Shown here: positions 26,032-33,366 of the stretch, piece by piece
Layout: the number at the start of each line of letters is the position of its first letter
Position numbering within the stretch: the first letter of the stretch is position 1
From: Falsirhodobacter sp051195255
GTDB taxonomy: Bacteria > Pseudomonadota > Alphaproteobacteria > Rhodobacterales > Rhodobacteraceae
DNA length: 64,000 bases
NCBI RefSeq assembly: GCF_051195255.1
Contig: NZ_JBNJLK010000004.1
Location: 186,001 to 250,000, forward strand
Direction of reading: 5' to 3'
Translations under genes and position numbers: made by a program
Notes under the pieces: generated by a model
Database searches by the model: none
What the model was told of the DNA's origin: nothing
Seen by the model: the letters and a program-made list of their open reading frames with translations, nothing else

Positions 26032-26141
26032 AAGGGTTTAGACCAAGGTTATTCCCCATGCAAGCCCCTGCTCTCAACAAAGCTCTCAACGTTCCTGATT
26101 CGCGCTTCGTGCGTTCCAGAAGATTGGCGCCTCTTGAGACT

Positions 26142-26431
26142 TCATTTGTGACTTCCAGAGTCTGCCCATGTTCTGCAAGTGTTCACGGCATGGTACTTAA
26201 GGTCGCAGACATCATCGCATCGCGGGGGCGCATCACCGCGTGGTGCCCCCAGTGCAAGCCGATGTACGTGTTGGCAGATCCATGGCTGTGCCTGCGCGTG
26301 GCGATCGACGCCGACGTTCTCGACATCCAGCGCAGTCTGAAGTGCACCGGACGCGCCCAGCAGACCGATGGCCAACGTGACGATATCTCCGCGACCTGCT
26401 GGGCCGCGATGCTTGCGATGATGTCCTGCAT
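26142..26431 (-). pseudogene. Relic of a holin-like gene
   Basis: Starts MQDIIASIAAQQVAEI behind a good AAGGAG site, directly after the lysozyme relic. A duplicated AT at about 26383-26386 shifts the frame. Removing it restores VTLAIGLLGASGALQTALDV, a membrane helix. Downstream similarity fades. The position after the endolysin relic suggests a holin or other lysis protein. Not functional as it stands. Confidence 0.6.
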
Positions 26432-26433
26432 GG

Positions 26434-27183
26434 TCAAGCTCCTTGGATGAGGGATTGGATGTCGGATTGGCGGGCAGAAAGGGTGTCCAGCGCGTCCTGC
26501 TACCCCGGCCCCCCAAACGTCGTCGACGCGGCGGGTGTAGAGGCCGAGGTTCTTGAGGATGGTCTGGACCTGACGGTTGCGCGGGTCGCGGCTGCCGAAG
26601 GTCAGCGGGGTGTCGAAAGTGAGGTCGACAGCCTCCACCAGCGCCAGTGCCTCGGCCGCCGACAGAGTGCGGGCGGGCGTCCAGATTGATCCGGCCAACG
26701 TTGGACGCCTGCCAGACGGTGACCCGCCCGTCGGGATAGGTGCCGTGGAGGAACAGGTCGCGCTCCGCTGTCCGGCGGGGGATGATCTCGGCAGGCTTCT
26801 TCCAGCTGAGGAACAGGGCCCCCGCCCGTGCCCGGTTGCGAGCGTTCAGCGCCTTCGTCAGTTCCAGCCCGAGCGATGGCGCCGGTGTTGTAGTGAAAGC
26901 TGGCCAGCGCATCGAGTTCGTGAGGCGCCAGCGGCACCTTCACCGCCTTCGGCACGTCTGCGGTGTAGCGGGCGATGTCGCCACGGAAGACGGCCGCCAC
27001 CTCGGCCAACGCGGCGTCTAGGTCGGCGGGCATACCCATCGGTAGCGTTGCCGGGTCCGGATCGCCGGCCGCCGCCGTGTGGCCGATGCCATAGGTGAGG
27101 ATGCCGACGCTGTCCGCGTAGGGCGCCGGCACGATGCCCTCGTGCTGCATCAGGGCCACAAGACCCCGATCCGATACCTGCAT
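26434..27183 (-). pseudogene. Relic of a second GH24 endolysin
   Basis: Clearly homologous to the intact 24125-24871 gene and almost the same length (750 bases). It begins MQVSDRGLVALMQHEGIV, with the catalytic Glu, Asp and Thr all present (HEGI, YADSV, LTYGIGHT) and GGGAGGGTAGC upstream. Frameshifts occur near 26870 (after HYNTGAIA), near 26690 (before WTPARTLSAAEALALV) and near 26505 (after YTRRVDDVWG), after which QDALDTLSARQSDIQSLIQ completes the C-terminus. At least three independent lesions show long-standing decay while the first copy stayed intact. Confidence 0.88.
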
Positions 27184-27200
27184 GCTACCCTCCCATAATG

Positions 27201-27224
27201 AAAACGCCCCGTCAGAGACGGGGC
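27201..27224 (-). terminator. Rho-independent terminator on the minus strand
   Basis: A perfect 8-bp stem GCCCCGTC/GACGGGGC with an AGA loop has, read leftwards, a GTTTT tail. It lies upstream of the endolysin relic and would end a leftward transcript whose gene has since been lost, or insulate the lysis relic. Confidence 0.7.
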
Positions 27225-27383
27225 TGTTGTCGTACCGCTTCGAAGATCATTGGAAACGTTTCGGCGCACCGGCGGGGGCATGAAGCCCGCAGTGACTGCC
27301 GACAGTCTTCATTCGAGATAGAAAGCGATCCACCTGACGTCCGGAAAGACTATAAGGATCCGGTCAAATCAAAGGCGTAATAC

Positions 27384-28385
27384 ATGGCTTCCAAAACTAC
27401 CCGCGCCCCGCCCGGCTCGACCCGGACAAGGAACGGCAATATCGACGGGCTGCGCCTGATCGCAGCGATCGGCGTCATATCATTGCATGTGGGACAATAT
27501 CATGAGCTTCCACCGGTGGCTGGCGACGTCATCCGAAGCTCGTTCCGTTGGTGCGTTCCATTCTTCTTCATGCTGACCGGATACTATCTCTTCGATCCGC
27601 AGGAGGCGAAGTGGCGGATCACGATCGAGAAACTGGCGATGCCGCTGCGTGCGTTCGTCGTGGCCAGTCTGGTCTTTTTCCCCGTGCTTGCGGCGACATC
27701 AGGTGCGGACGGCATCACCCTGACGACCATGGTGGGTGGAACGTACCACCATCTCTGGTACCTGACGGCTCTGATTTTTGCGCTTCTTGCTGTCTATACG
27801 TTTCAGAGTGGCTTAGCGCTGAAACTGCTTTGGATCTTCTCGGCGCTGATCGTCTTCAGCTACGTTGGAATAAGCTACTTTCATGTGTTCACCCGTGGCG
27901 GATATGAAGCGGTTATACCGATACGCGACCTTTCGGGAATTCCTGCTGTCCTTATCGGCGGGTGGTTGCGAGGCGTTCGCCGACTTGAGTCCGCGGCACC
28001 GCTCCTCTTCGGAATAGGGTTGACGGTGACCGTGATCGAAGGGCTGGCACTGTCCGCTCTGGGTGTCCGCCCGGCCAACGTTCAGCTGTTCATAGGAACG
28101 CTTCCATTGGCAGCCGGTCTTCTGGGGCTGGCAATATCGGCTAAGGACATCACCCCCTACTGGATGTCTGAACTGGGACGACGTGAAAGCCTCGGGATCT
28201 ACCTTTATCATCCACTCGCGATCCTTGTGGCCGCGAGCGTAGTGTCCGGAGATCTTCGCATAGAAAGGTATGACGCTCCGGGGTTATCTGTTTGGATCTT
28301 GGCTTCGATCCTGACGATCGCAGGTGTGTTACTGCTGCGAATACGGCTTCCCCGCGTGCGGACCGCTCTTGATGGAGTGCGATAG
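27384..28385 (+). CDS. Acyltransferase family 3 membrane protein (prophage cargo)
   Basis: A 333-aa integral membrane O-acyltransferase of the OafA/WecH type. The family start NIDGLRLIAAIGVISLHVGQ carries the conserved His, and about ten hydrophobic helices follow with short loops (YYLFDPQEAK, GGTYHHLWYLTALIFAL, SLGIYLYHPLAI). Such enzymes acetylate surface sugars; phage copies alter O-antigen and block superinfection (serotype conversion). The gene has no obvious phage partner genes and a composition less GC-biased than its neighbours, consistent with a transferred lysogenic-conversion gene. The substrate is unknown. Confidence 0.87.
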   Translation: MASKTTRAPPGSTRTRNGNIDGLRLIAAIGVISLHVGQYHELPPVAGDVIRSSFRWCVPFFFMLTGYYLFDPQEAKWRITIEKLAMPLRAFVVASLVFFPVLAATSGADGITLTTMVGGTYHHLWYLTALIFALLAVYTFQSGLALKLLWIFSALIVFSYVGISYFHVFTRGGYEAVIPIRDLSGIPAVLIGGWLRGVRRLESAAPLLFGIGLTVTVIEGLALSALGVRPANVQLFIGTLPLAAGLLGLAISAKDITPYWMSELGRRESLGIYLYHPLAILVAASVVSGDLRIERYDAPGLSVWILASILTIAGVLLLRIRLPRVRTALDGVR

Positions 28386-28431
28386 TGCCGTAACCGTGTT
28401 TCGAGCCGTAGTCGGTGAGGTAGGCAAAGCA

Positions 28432-28460
28432 GGGGGCGGTCTGGCGCCCCCCCCCCCCCC
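28432..28460. repeat. Poly-C tract (14 C) with G-rich arm
   Basis: Bases 28447-28460 are an uninterrupted run of 14 C. With GGGGGCG at 28432-28438 the first C residues can form a hairpin. It lies between the convergent stops of the acyltransferase and the next minus-strand gene. Such homopolymers are prone to slippage, though here no gene is interrupted. Confidence 0.7.
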
Positions 28461-28465
28461 GCCGC

Positions 28466-28801
28466 CTACCGCTCGATGCGGTCCTTCAGCACGACCCCGA
28501 TCTGCTCCATCCGCTCGGATCGATCTTCAAGCTGATCCAGGCGGCGATTCATCTGGTCGAAACGCTGGTCGAGGTGCTGCCGCAGATCCCGCAACAGGCG
28601 ATTGCCCTCCCGCGCCTCCTCCAGCTCGAATGGGATCAGCTTGGCGTTCTCCTTCACCGCTTCCATGGGCGATGAAGGGGGCTCGGGCGGCGGGCGCTTC
28701 CACAGGTAGACGATGGCGAAGATGAGGCCGAGCAGAGCCAGCGTGTCGATCAGGCCATATTCGCAGAGGGATTGTTCGGTCAGGGCATCAATAGGTGGCA
28801 T
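28466..28801 (-). CDS. Small membrane-anchored coiled-coil protein (phage)
   Basis: 111 aa: an N-terminal membrane helix (IDTLALLGLIFAIVYLWK), a Pro-rich linker, then a long charged helix (LRDLRQHLDQRFDQMNRRLD and on) with heptad spacing, predicted as a coiled coil. No enzymatic motif. It overlaps the upstream membrane-protein gene by 14 bases on the same strand, so both are expressed together. A spanin-like or accessory membrane role is possible but not shown. Confidence 0.7.
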   Translation of the reverse strand: MPPIDALTEQSLCEYGLIDTLALLGLIFAIVYLWKRPPPEPPSSPMEAVKENAKLIPFELEEAREGNRLLRDLRQHLDQRFDQMNRRLDQLEDRSERMEQIGVVLKDRIER

Positions 28802-29051
28802 AGTGGATGCGCTCCCAACGCAGGCGAGAAGCCGCGCGGAACTCGGCTATGACAAAGGCGGGATAGATGGCGAGAAGGAAGCCAGGCGCGGCCGAGGCGC
28901 CTGACAGGTAGTCGAACCAGACGTTGTAGGAGAGCATCCCGAAGAACATGCACGAGCAGAAGGACATGAGCGCTCGCCATCTAGGGGTGCGGAAGTGGAA
29001 GCCGTTGACGTAGAGCGCAAGGAACCTCCAGCCCCCGAACCCGCACAGCAC
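28788..29051 (-). CDS. Small multi-span membrane protein (phage)
   Basis: 87 aa with a GTG start. Two or three hydrophobic stretches (WRFLALYVNGF, LMSFCSCMFFGMLSYNVWF, LLAIYPAFVIAEF) alternate with basic loops. It ends 14 bases inside the following coiled-coil membrane gene. No family recognised. Holin-type proteins can look like this. Confidence 0.55.
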   Translation of the reverse strand: MLCGFGGWRFLALYVNGFHFRTPRWRALMSFCSCMFFGMLSYNVWFDYLSGASAAPGFLLAIYPAFVIAEFRAASRLRWERIHYATY

Positions 29052-29101
29052 GGCTGCGGCAAGGGTTTCGGACAGGCACTGGCTACCGGCTGACCCGGAA
29101 G

Positions 29102-29290
29102 TTGGACCTCGGCTCCGCCCCCGTGACGGCCCGCAAAAGCGCCGGTGATCGGTGGACGGAGCAAGACGACGAGGATCCTCGCCGCATGATGGATAGCGGC
29201 TCCGATCTGCACGTGATCGCGGATGAATTGGACCGCAGCGAGCGCGGCATTTCCGAACGTTGGCGTGTCCTGTGCCGAGGGAGGGTATGA
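29102..29290 (+). CDS. Small HTH protein (phage)
   Basis: 62 aa. Residues 18-58 (DRWTEQDDEDPRRMMDSGSD followed by LHVIADELDRSERGISERWR) follow the pattern of short Myb/SANT- or GcrA-like helix-turn-helix units, in which a W(T)xxDD start precedes two helices and a recognition helix with RSxxxxxxRW. It probably binds DNA. The start is uncertain, since an in-frame GTG follows later and no clear ribosome-binding site is present. Divergent from the minus-strand membrane genes. Confidence 0.5.
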   Translation: MDLGSAPVTARKSAGDRWTEQDDEDPRRMMDSGSDLHVIADELDRSERGISERWRVLCRGRV

Positions 29291-29300
29291 TGGCCGTGTG

Positions 29301-29438
29301 TCAGCCCTCGTATTTGGCCTGCGCGTCTTCGGAGGTCTGATCCGGGTTCGGGCTTCGGTCATTGCTCTGCGGCTGGCCCGCCGGTGCGTCGTCGCGCTTG
29401 GGTTCGTCGTCGCGATGCTGGTCGGTTTTGTCGGTCAT
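29301..29438 (-). CDS. 45-aa hydrophilic protein
   Basis: Starts MTDKTDQHRDDEPKRDDAPA and continues as a disordered, Asp/Gln/Pro-rich chain to KYEG. GGGAGACCAAC before the ATG is a good site. It is divergent from the 29500 gene with 61 bases between, a likely shared promoter region. Function unknown; the composition suggests an intrinsically disordered protein. Confidence 0.6.
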   Translation of the reverse strand: MTDKTDQHRDDEPKRDDAPAGQPQSNDRSPNPDQTSEDAQAKYEG

Positions 29439-29499
29439 GTTGGTCTCCCTTTGGCGATCAACCGGCGAGCCACCGTTTTGTTCACATGCAGGAGAAGCC

Positions 29500-29652
29500 A
29501 TGACCGCTAATCCCCAGCCCCACCTCACCGCCGCCCAGCTTCGGATGCTCCGCGACGCCACCCGCATCCAGAAGCGCAAAGAGCGCCGCCAGCAGCACCA
29601 GCAGGACGCCTACCGGGCCACCCACGACGAACGAGAGGACGAGGACCAATGA
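29500..29652 (+). CDS. 50-aa highly charged protein
   Basis: MTANPQPHLTAAQLRMLRDA followed by a basic, Gln/His-rich helix (TRIQKRKERRQQHQQDAYRA) and an acidic tail. GGAGAAGCC precedes the ATG. Its stop overlaps the start of the next, broken gene (ATGA). It could be a small nucleic-acid-binding phage protein. No family recognised. Confidence 0.6.
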   Translation: MTANPQPHLTAAQLRMLRDATRIQKRKERRQQHQQDAYRATHDEREDEDQ

Positions 29653-30141
29653 GCATCGACCGCTACGCCAAATAGATCGCAGCCGTGAGCAAGTCCAAGG
29701 TGACCGCGGCCAAGCAGGTGTCGAAGGACCACGCCAAGAAGGCTCGCCAGCGCGAGAAGCGGCGGATGAAGGACGCTACCTCCGCCGCTGTCACGGCCGA
29801 CATCTGGCAGGACAGGGAAGGCGCGGCCGACCGAGGAGCGCCGGCGTCAGGGCTCGTGGGTGCTGCGGGATGGAGAGGACGCCGGGGTTATAGTGACGGT
29901 GGATGAGCACGCCCACGTTCTCGATCAGTTAGCGGGCAAAGAGATCATCGACAGCGACCAGTGTCAGGCGGGCCATGACTTTGCCGCCTTAATGGAGCGG
30001 ACACGTCTCGTCGCCGGCGGTCGGTCGTGCCTGAACCTGGATCCGGTCGGGCATGAAGGCGACGCGGTGCCGACGCACAGCGAATTGCGGGACGCCGACG
30101 AACGCCGCGACCTGAACAAGCGCATAGGCTCATGGGTCTAG
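29649..30141 (+). pseudogene. Broken phage gene: nonsense codon and frameshift
   Basis: Begins MSIDRYAK, then TAG at 29673-29675. The same frame continues as IAAVSKSKVTAAKQVSKDHA, a basic helix. A frameshift near 29811 leads to ARPTEERRRQGSWVLRDGED and AHVLDQLAGKEIIDSDQCQA, which read as one natural protein of about 160 aa. Rejoined, it would be a basic N-terminus plus an alpha-helical C-terminal domain of unknown function. The start is coupled to the preceding gene. The two lesions make a functional product unlikely. Confidence 0.6.
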
Positions 30142-30305
30142 AGCTAAATTCGGATGGTGTGCCACCAGGGCTTCTGGCCGGAGCGCCTCGACCGGTTGCG
30201 CGAGAGACTAGATGTTGCGGCAAAATATTGGATTGGTGGCAGGAAGTAGTTGCATGCCCGAAAACAGGTGCGATCTTTGTGCTTGAGGACGTATGTCCGA
30301 TGAAC

Positions 30306-30334
30306 AGCGCGGGCCTTTGGGTGCCGCGCTTTTT
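30306..30334 (+). terminator. Terminator-like hairpin, repeat copy 1
   Basis: Stem AGCGCGG/CCGCGCT around an 11-base loop with a TTTT tail. It shares the pattern GCGCGG(G/A)CC-N-TGCCGCGCTTTT with copies at 30738 and 31413. The stretch 30142-30407 otherwise contains no gene that I can support. Confidence 0.65.
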
Positions 30335-30407
30335 GCATCCGGAACATCGCTACAGCCGTATCGTTGAGCAACTGGCCACACCCGGCCGGATGCTTGAAAG
30401 GAACGAT

Positions 30408-30716
30408 ATGCTGAAGCTCGCCATGCTGCCCGCCGCCGCACTCGCCGCCACGCTCATCGCCTCACCGGTGCTGGCGCAAGACACGCCGCCGCCTGCGAGC
30501 GACAAGGGAACGACAGTCGCGCCGAATGCGACGCCTGCCGGGCCGAATGTCGACGAGAACGTCACGAAAGAAGAAACGTCTCCGCCTGAAGCGATGGACC
30601 CACCGGACGAGGGAAGCTCAGGCGCACCGATCGGTACAACCGGTTCGCAAGACCTTGATGCTAACGAAGACGCCGGATCCGAAGACGAAGACAGGGTGAT
30701 AAAGCCGGCCCAGTGA
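30408..30716 (+). CDS. Exported acidic low-complexity protein (prophage cargo)
   Basis: 102 aa. The signal peptide MLKLAMLPAAALAATLIASP ends VLAQ, and the mature chain is disordered and rich in Pro, Asp, Glu, Thr and Gly (TPPPASDKGTTVAPNATPAG). AAAGGAACGAT precedes the ATG. A hairpin terminator follows 21 bases after the stop, so the gene is a self-contained unit, as expected for a lysogenic-conversion gene. Function unknown. Confidence 0.7.
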   Translation: MLKLAMLPAAALAATLIASPVLAQDTPPPASDKGTTVAPNATPAGPNVDENVTKEETSPPEAMDPPDEGSSGAPIGTTGSQDLDANEDAGSEDEDRVIKPAQ

Positions 30717-30737
30717 CCGGTTCATCTTCATGCAAAC

Positions 30738-30767
30738 AGCGCGGACCAGCGATGGCGCCGCGCTTTT
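30738..30767 (+). terminator. Terminator-like hairpin, repeat copy 2
   Basis: Stem AGCGCGG/CCGCGCT with a 13-base loop and TTT tail, 21 bases after the acidic cargo gene. The following 30768-30994 holds no gene that I can support and probably contains the promoter of the next cargo gene. Confidence 0.7.
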
Positions 30768-30994
30768 CAACTCCGCCTTCCGGTGGGTGACGTTCTCGAG
30801 CCTCAGGTGCACCGTACGGGTTCGGACTATGCGATGATATGCGGCGTCATCCTCCAGAGTGCGGATCTACTCGCGGACCATGTAGGCGAGCCGCCGCGAT
30901 ACTGGCCCGGTGGAGTTGATCGCCAATCGGCTATTGCTGCGAACTCGCTTTAGGGTAGTACAACAGGGAAAGTTCTATCCTGAGGGCTCCCAAA

Positions 30995-31354
30995 GTGAAA
31001 GTCCGGCTGATCGCTGCTGTTGTCATCGCTAGTGCTTTAACCACCTGCGGTTCGACTGCTCCTAATACGAACGCCAGCGACCCGATCAATCTCGCTGGTT
31101 CCACATCACAAGATACTTCGGGTGTGCAAGTGGTGCAGGATGCGCCACCGAATGCTGTCGAGATCGCCGGGATCGACTGCCGTAACAAGGTGTGGAGCCC
31201 GACGCCGACCGGGGCTCGTGCGATTGAAGCTCTCAAAAGCCAAGCCAAGCAGGCAGGATATTCTAAGGTTATGGTGCGCTCGCTGAGAGCTGTTGATCAA
31301 CCCATAGCCATCAATTGCTGGAGCGCCATGGAGGCGAAGGGTTTGGCCTATTAA
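30995..31354 (+). CDS. Small lipoprotein (prophage cargo)
   Basis: 119 aa with a GTG start. The signal MKVRLIAAVVIASALTTC has a lipobox ending LTTC, so the protein should be lipidated. The mature part has a compact domain of about 70 residues with two further Cys (GIDCRNKVW; AINCWSAMEAKG). No family recognised. It is followed 59 bases later by the third copy of the repeated terminator. Surface lipoproteins encoded by prophages often exclude related phages; that role is inference. Confidence 0.65.
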   Translation: MKVRLIAAVVIASALTTCGSTAPNTNASDPINLAGSTSQDTSGVQVVQDAPPNAVEIAGIDCRNKVWSPTPTGARAIEALKSQAKQAGYSKVMVRSLRAVDQPIAINCWSAMEAKGLAY

Positions 31355-31412
31355 TCGCCAGATTTCTCGATCGTGGTGAATATACGGCGTTCGTTGGCAT
31401 GGTCGACGAATT

Positions 31413-31442
31413 GCGCGGGCCAAAGATGGTGCCGCGCTTTTT
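31413..31442 (+). terminator. Terminator-like hairpin, repeat copy 3
   Basis: Stem GCGCGG/CCGCGC with a 13-base loop and TTTTT tail, downstream of the lipoprotein gene. The loop side (CCAAAGATGGTG) resembles copy 2 (ACCAGCGATGGCG). Confidence 0.7.
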
Positions 31443-31478
31443 GTTTGGCGGCCCCCGGCAAACCGGAGGCCAACAGGA

Positions 31479-31571
31479 TCAGCGCTTCTTGAGCAGGAGC
31501 GCCAGCGTGGCGAGCCACGCCGCAAGCGACGCGGTTTGGAGAGACAGAAATACGATCTCGAACGTGGTCAT
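31479..31571 (-). CDS. 30-aa single-span membrane protein
   Basis: MTTFEIVFLSLQTASLAAWL continuing to ALLLKKR. The entire protein is one membrane helix with a dibasic-plus end, predicted C-in. GGAGGAAAGC precedes the ATG, and the ATG overlaps the stop of the HTH gene (ATGA), so translation is coupled. A degenerate paralogue of exactly the same length lies on the other side of the HTH gene (31815-31907), with 10 of 30 positions identical without gaps. Function unknown. Confidence 0.7.
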   Translation of the reverse strand: MTTFEIVFLSLQTASLAAWLATLALLLKKR

Positions 31572-31762
31572 GCTTTCCTCCATGGGGGCAGGCCTTGGCA
31601 GATGGCGGCGCAGGCAAGGGCAATGTGGAGCGGGGCTCCGTTCCGCTTGTAGCGTGTGATGGTGTCATTGCTGACGCCCAGCTGTCGCGCAGCCTCGCGG
31701 CCAGAGATTCCGCGTTCGTCGAGCCAGGCGAGGAAGTCATCCGCCGACATTGCTTCAGACAT
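31568..31762 (-). CDS. XRE/Cro-type HTH regulator (small)
   Basis: 64 aa: SADDFLAWLDERGISGREAA, then RQLGVSNDTITRYKRNGAPL, a compact helix-turn-helix with the GVSxxTITRYKRNG recognition region, and a short C-terminal helix (ACAAICQGLPPW). Likely a Cro-like or plasmid/phage copy regulator that binds DNA as a dimer. AGGTGAACCCA before the ATG at 31762 supports this start; a GTG at 31771 is an alternative. It sits between the two tiny membrane genes. Confidence 0.75.
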   Translation of the reverse strand: MSEAMSADDFLAWLDERGISGREAARQLGVSNDTITRYKRNGAPLHIALACAAICQGLPPWRKA

Positions 31763-31814
31763 TGGGTTCACCTATCTTGTGAGGTGGAGCGGGCCCTAAG
31801 ACCCGCCCCATTCT

Positions 31815-31907
31815 TCACTTCCTCCGGCTGGCAACTATCAGGGCTGCAATTCCGATAGCCAGCTGGAGGGTCTGAAGAACCAAGGTGGCGCTTTCGTAAT
31901 CCGTCCT
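31815..31907 (-). pseudogene. Degenerate 30-codon membrane-protein paralogue without start codon
   Basis: The frame reads TDYESATLVLQTLQLAIGIA then ALIVASRRK, a single membrane helix with a basic end. The codon where the start should be is AGG, placed 4 bases after a perfect GAGGAG site, suggesting ATG mutated to AGG. It aligns end to end with the 31479-31571 product. An ATG-started overlapping frame (MIEEEIKDGLRKR) gives no sensible protein. Confidence 0.55.
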
Positions 31908-32059
31908 TGATCTCCTCTTCGATCATCTTGCCCTGACCGTTTAAGCTGGTTGGCCTCTTGCCTTCCATGTCCTAAATATAGGACATTGCACTGTAAGGCG
32001 CAGGTAAATTCGTCCTTAAATGACGACAAAATGCGAGTTTAGACCAAATTTATGACTTT

Positions 32060-32134
32060 ATGGCCAAGCTGACGGCGCTGCGCCCCGAGGTCCAGATGCT
32101 GGCCCCGCGTCTGCGGATGGCTATTCTTCGATAG
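32060..32134 (+). pseudogene. N-terminal remnant of a phage HNH endonuclease gene
   Basis: 24 codons, MAKLTALRPEVQMLAPRLRM then AILR and a stop. This is the usual beginning of the HNH endonuclease that precedes terminase genes in phages of this group. The catalytic HNH part is missing. Assignment rests on the short MxxLTxLRPxxxxLAPRL pattern and on position. Confidence 0.5.
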
Positions 32135-32345
32135 CAGAATCGACGAGCGGGTACTTCTTGAATGTACCGCTCATAGGCGTGCGGATATTGAACCAAGGAT
32201 GCTTCAGCACACGCTTCTGTTCCTTCGCTAGAAGGTTAGCGGTCGCAAAATTGTCCCAGGCGGGTCTGCCAGAATCCTTCCGCACGACAATGCTGTTGAG
32301 TAGGGGCAGGGCATTGTCGAAGCAGAACCGGCAATCAATCCGAAA
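32121..32345 (-). pseudogene. Unidentified C-terminal gene fragment
   Basis: An open frame of 74 codons without a start codon: FRIDCRFCFDNALPLLNSIV, then DSGRPAWDNFATANLLAKEQ and HPWFNIRTPMSGTFKKYPLV. It reads like the end of a real folded protein, and its composition is distinctly less GC-rich than the surroundings. It overlaps the HNH remnant by 14 bases and ends against the terminase start, so it looks like a foreign piece trapped by deletion. Family not recognised. Confidence 0.4.
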
Positions 32346-32359
32346 TCAAAGGTAATCAA

Positions 32360-32719
32360 GTGGCCCGTGGTGGATATCGCCCTAGGGCTGGTCGGCCGCG
32401 CAAGGAGGCCGGAACGGTCTCGGCGGCAAAGGCAAAAGTGACGAAGCCTGTCGAGACCGAGGCTTACGCCCTGATCGAGGATGTGGGGGGCGCGCCCAAG
32501 CAGAAGACGCCTCTGGAATACATGCTCGGCGTGATGAACAACGCGACAGCTAATGAGGCGCGGCGCGATCGTCTGGCCATCGCGGCGGCGCCGTTCATGC
32601 ACTCCCGGGCTGAGGCCGCGGCACCCGGCGAGAAGGACGGCGATCATCAGCAGCGAAGGCTATCTAGATCCGGCGAACTTCTACATCACCAACCCGAACA
32701 TGGGCTGGTCGATGTCTAA
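32360..32719 (+). pseudogene. Phage terminase small subunit, 3' end lost
   Basis: GTG start, MARGGYRPRAGRPRKEAGTV, the common N-terminus of terminase small subunits, then KTPLEYMLGVMNNATANEAR and DRLAIAAAPFMHSRAE. From about residue 90 the frame loses character and overlaps large-subunit sequence read in another frame. A deletion has fused the small-subunit gene to the middle of the large-subunit gene. The small subunit would bind the packaging site and recruit the motor. Confidence 0.75.
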
Positions 32720-33242
32720 GGAATGGCTGGAGCGCGAGCTGAAGAAGGAGCTGGGGAAAGACGCGGCCACGCGGGCCACCTTCCTCGCCAAGCACCTGAA
32801 GGTCGAGATAGGGATGAACCTCCGGGCCAATCGCTGGCCGGGCGCGGACTTCTGGGCGGTGCTGGGCGACAAGAGCCTGACGCTAGAGGCCGTTCTGGGG
32901 CGGAGCGAGGTCGTCGTGGTCGGGATTGACGGCGGAGGCCTGGACGACCTTTTGGGGCTGTCCGTGGTCGGACGGGAGCGCGGCAGCCGGGACTGGCTCG
33001 CTTGGTCCCACGCCTGGTGCCACAAGGGCGTGCTGGAGCGGCGCAAGACGATCGCCACGAAGCTAGAAGGGTTTGCTGGGAACGGGGATCTGACGATCGT
33101 GGATGACGAGTTGCAGGACATCTCGGCCATCATCGAGATCATCGGCGACGTGAAGGCGCGTAGTCTGCTGGCGTCGGTCGCGGTCGACCCGGCCGGGCTT
33201 GGGGAGTTGCCCGCCTCACACCTTCGCGCTGATCGTCGGTGA
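32640..33242 (+). pseudogene. Phage terminase large subunit, internal fragment
   Basis: The frame carries SEGYLDPANFYITNPNMGWS, ATFLAKHLKVEIGMNLRANR and VVVGIDGGGLDDLLGLSVVG. The last is the nuclease-domain Asp motif of Terminase_1-type large subunits. It ends abnormally after VAVDPAGLGEL. The N-terminal ATPase (Walker A/B) and the C-terminal end are gone, leaving about 190 of perhaps 500 or more residues. DNA packaging is impossible for this element. Confidence 0.8.
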
Positions 33243-33366
33243 TGCTGAATTCGACCGCTGCTGCGAGGCGGTGGCGGACCGGATCGACCAAGCGGCGGCG
33301 GAGGCCACCCAAGACGCCGAGGCGGACTGGGCGGATCACCAGAACGATCTTCGGAGGGACCACTGA
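33211..33366 (+). pseudogene. C-terminal fragment of a small phage early protein
   Basis: Frame TFALIVGDAEFDRCCEAVAD followed by an acidic helix (TQDAEADWADHQNDLRRDH). No start codon in frame; it begins at the terminase deletion junction. The stop overlaps the next start (TGATG), as in an intact operon. Function unknown. Confidence 0.5.

Noticed and set aside
30132..30407. Longer N-terminal extension of the acidic exported cargo protein
   Set aside because: The extension crosses a terminator-like hairpin and would bury the signal peptide; the start at 30408 has a good ribosome-binding site.
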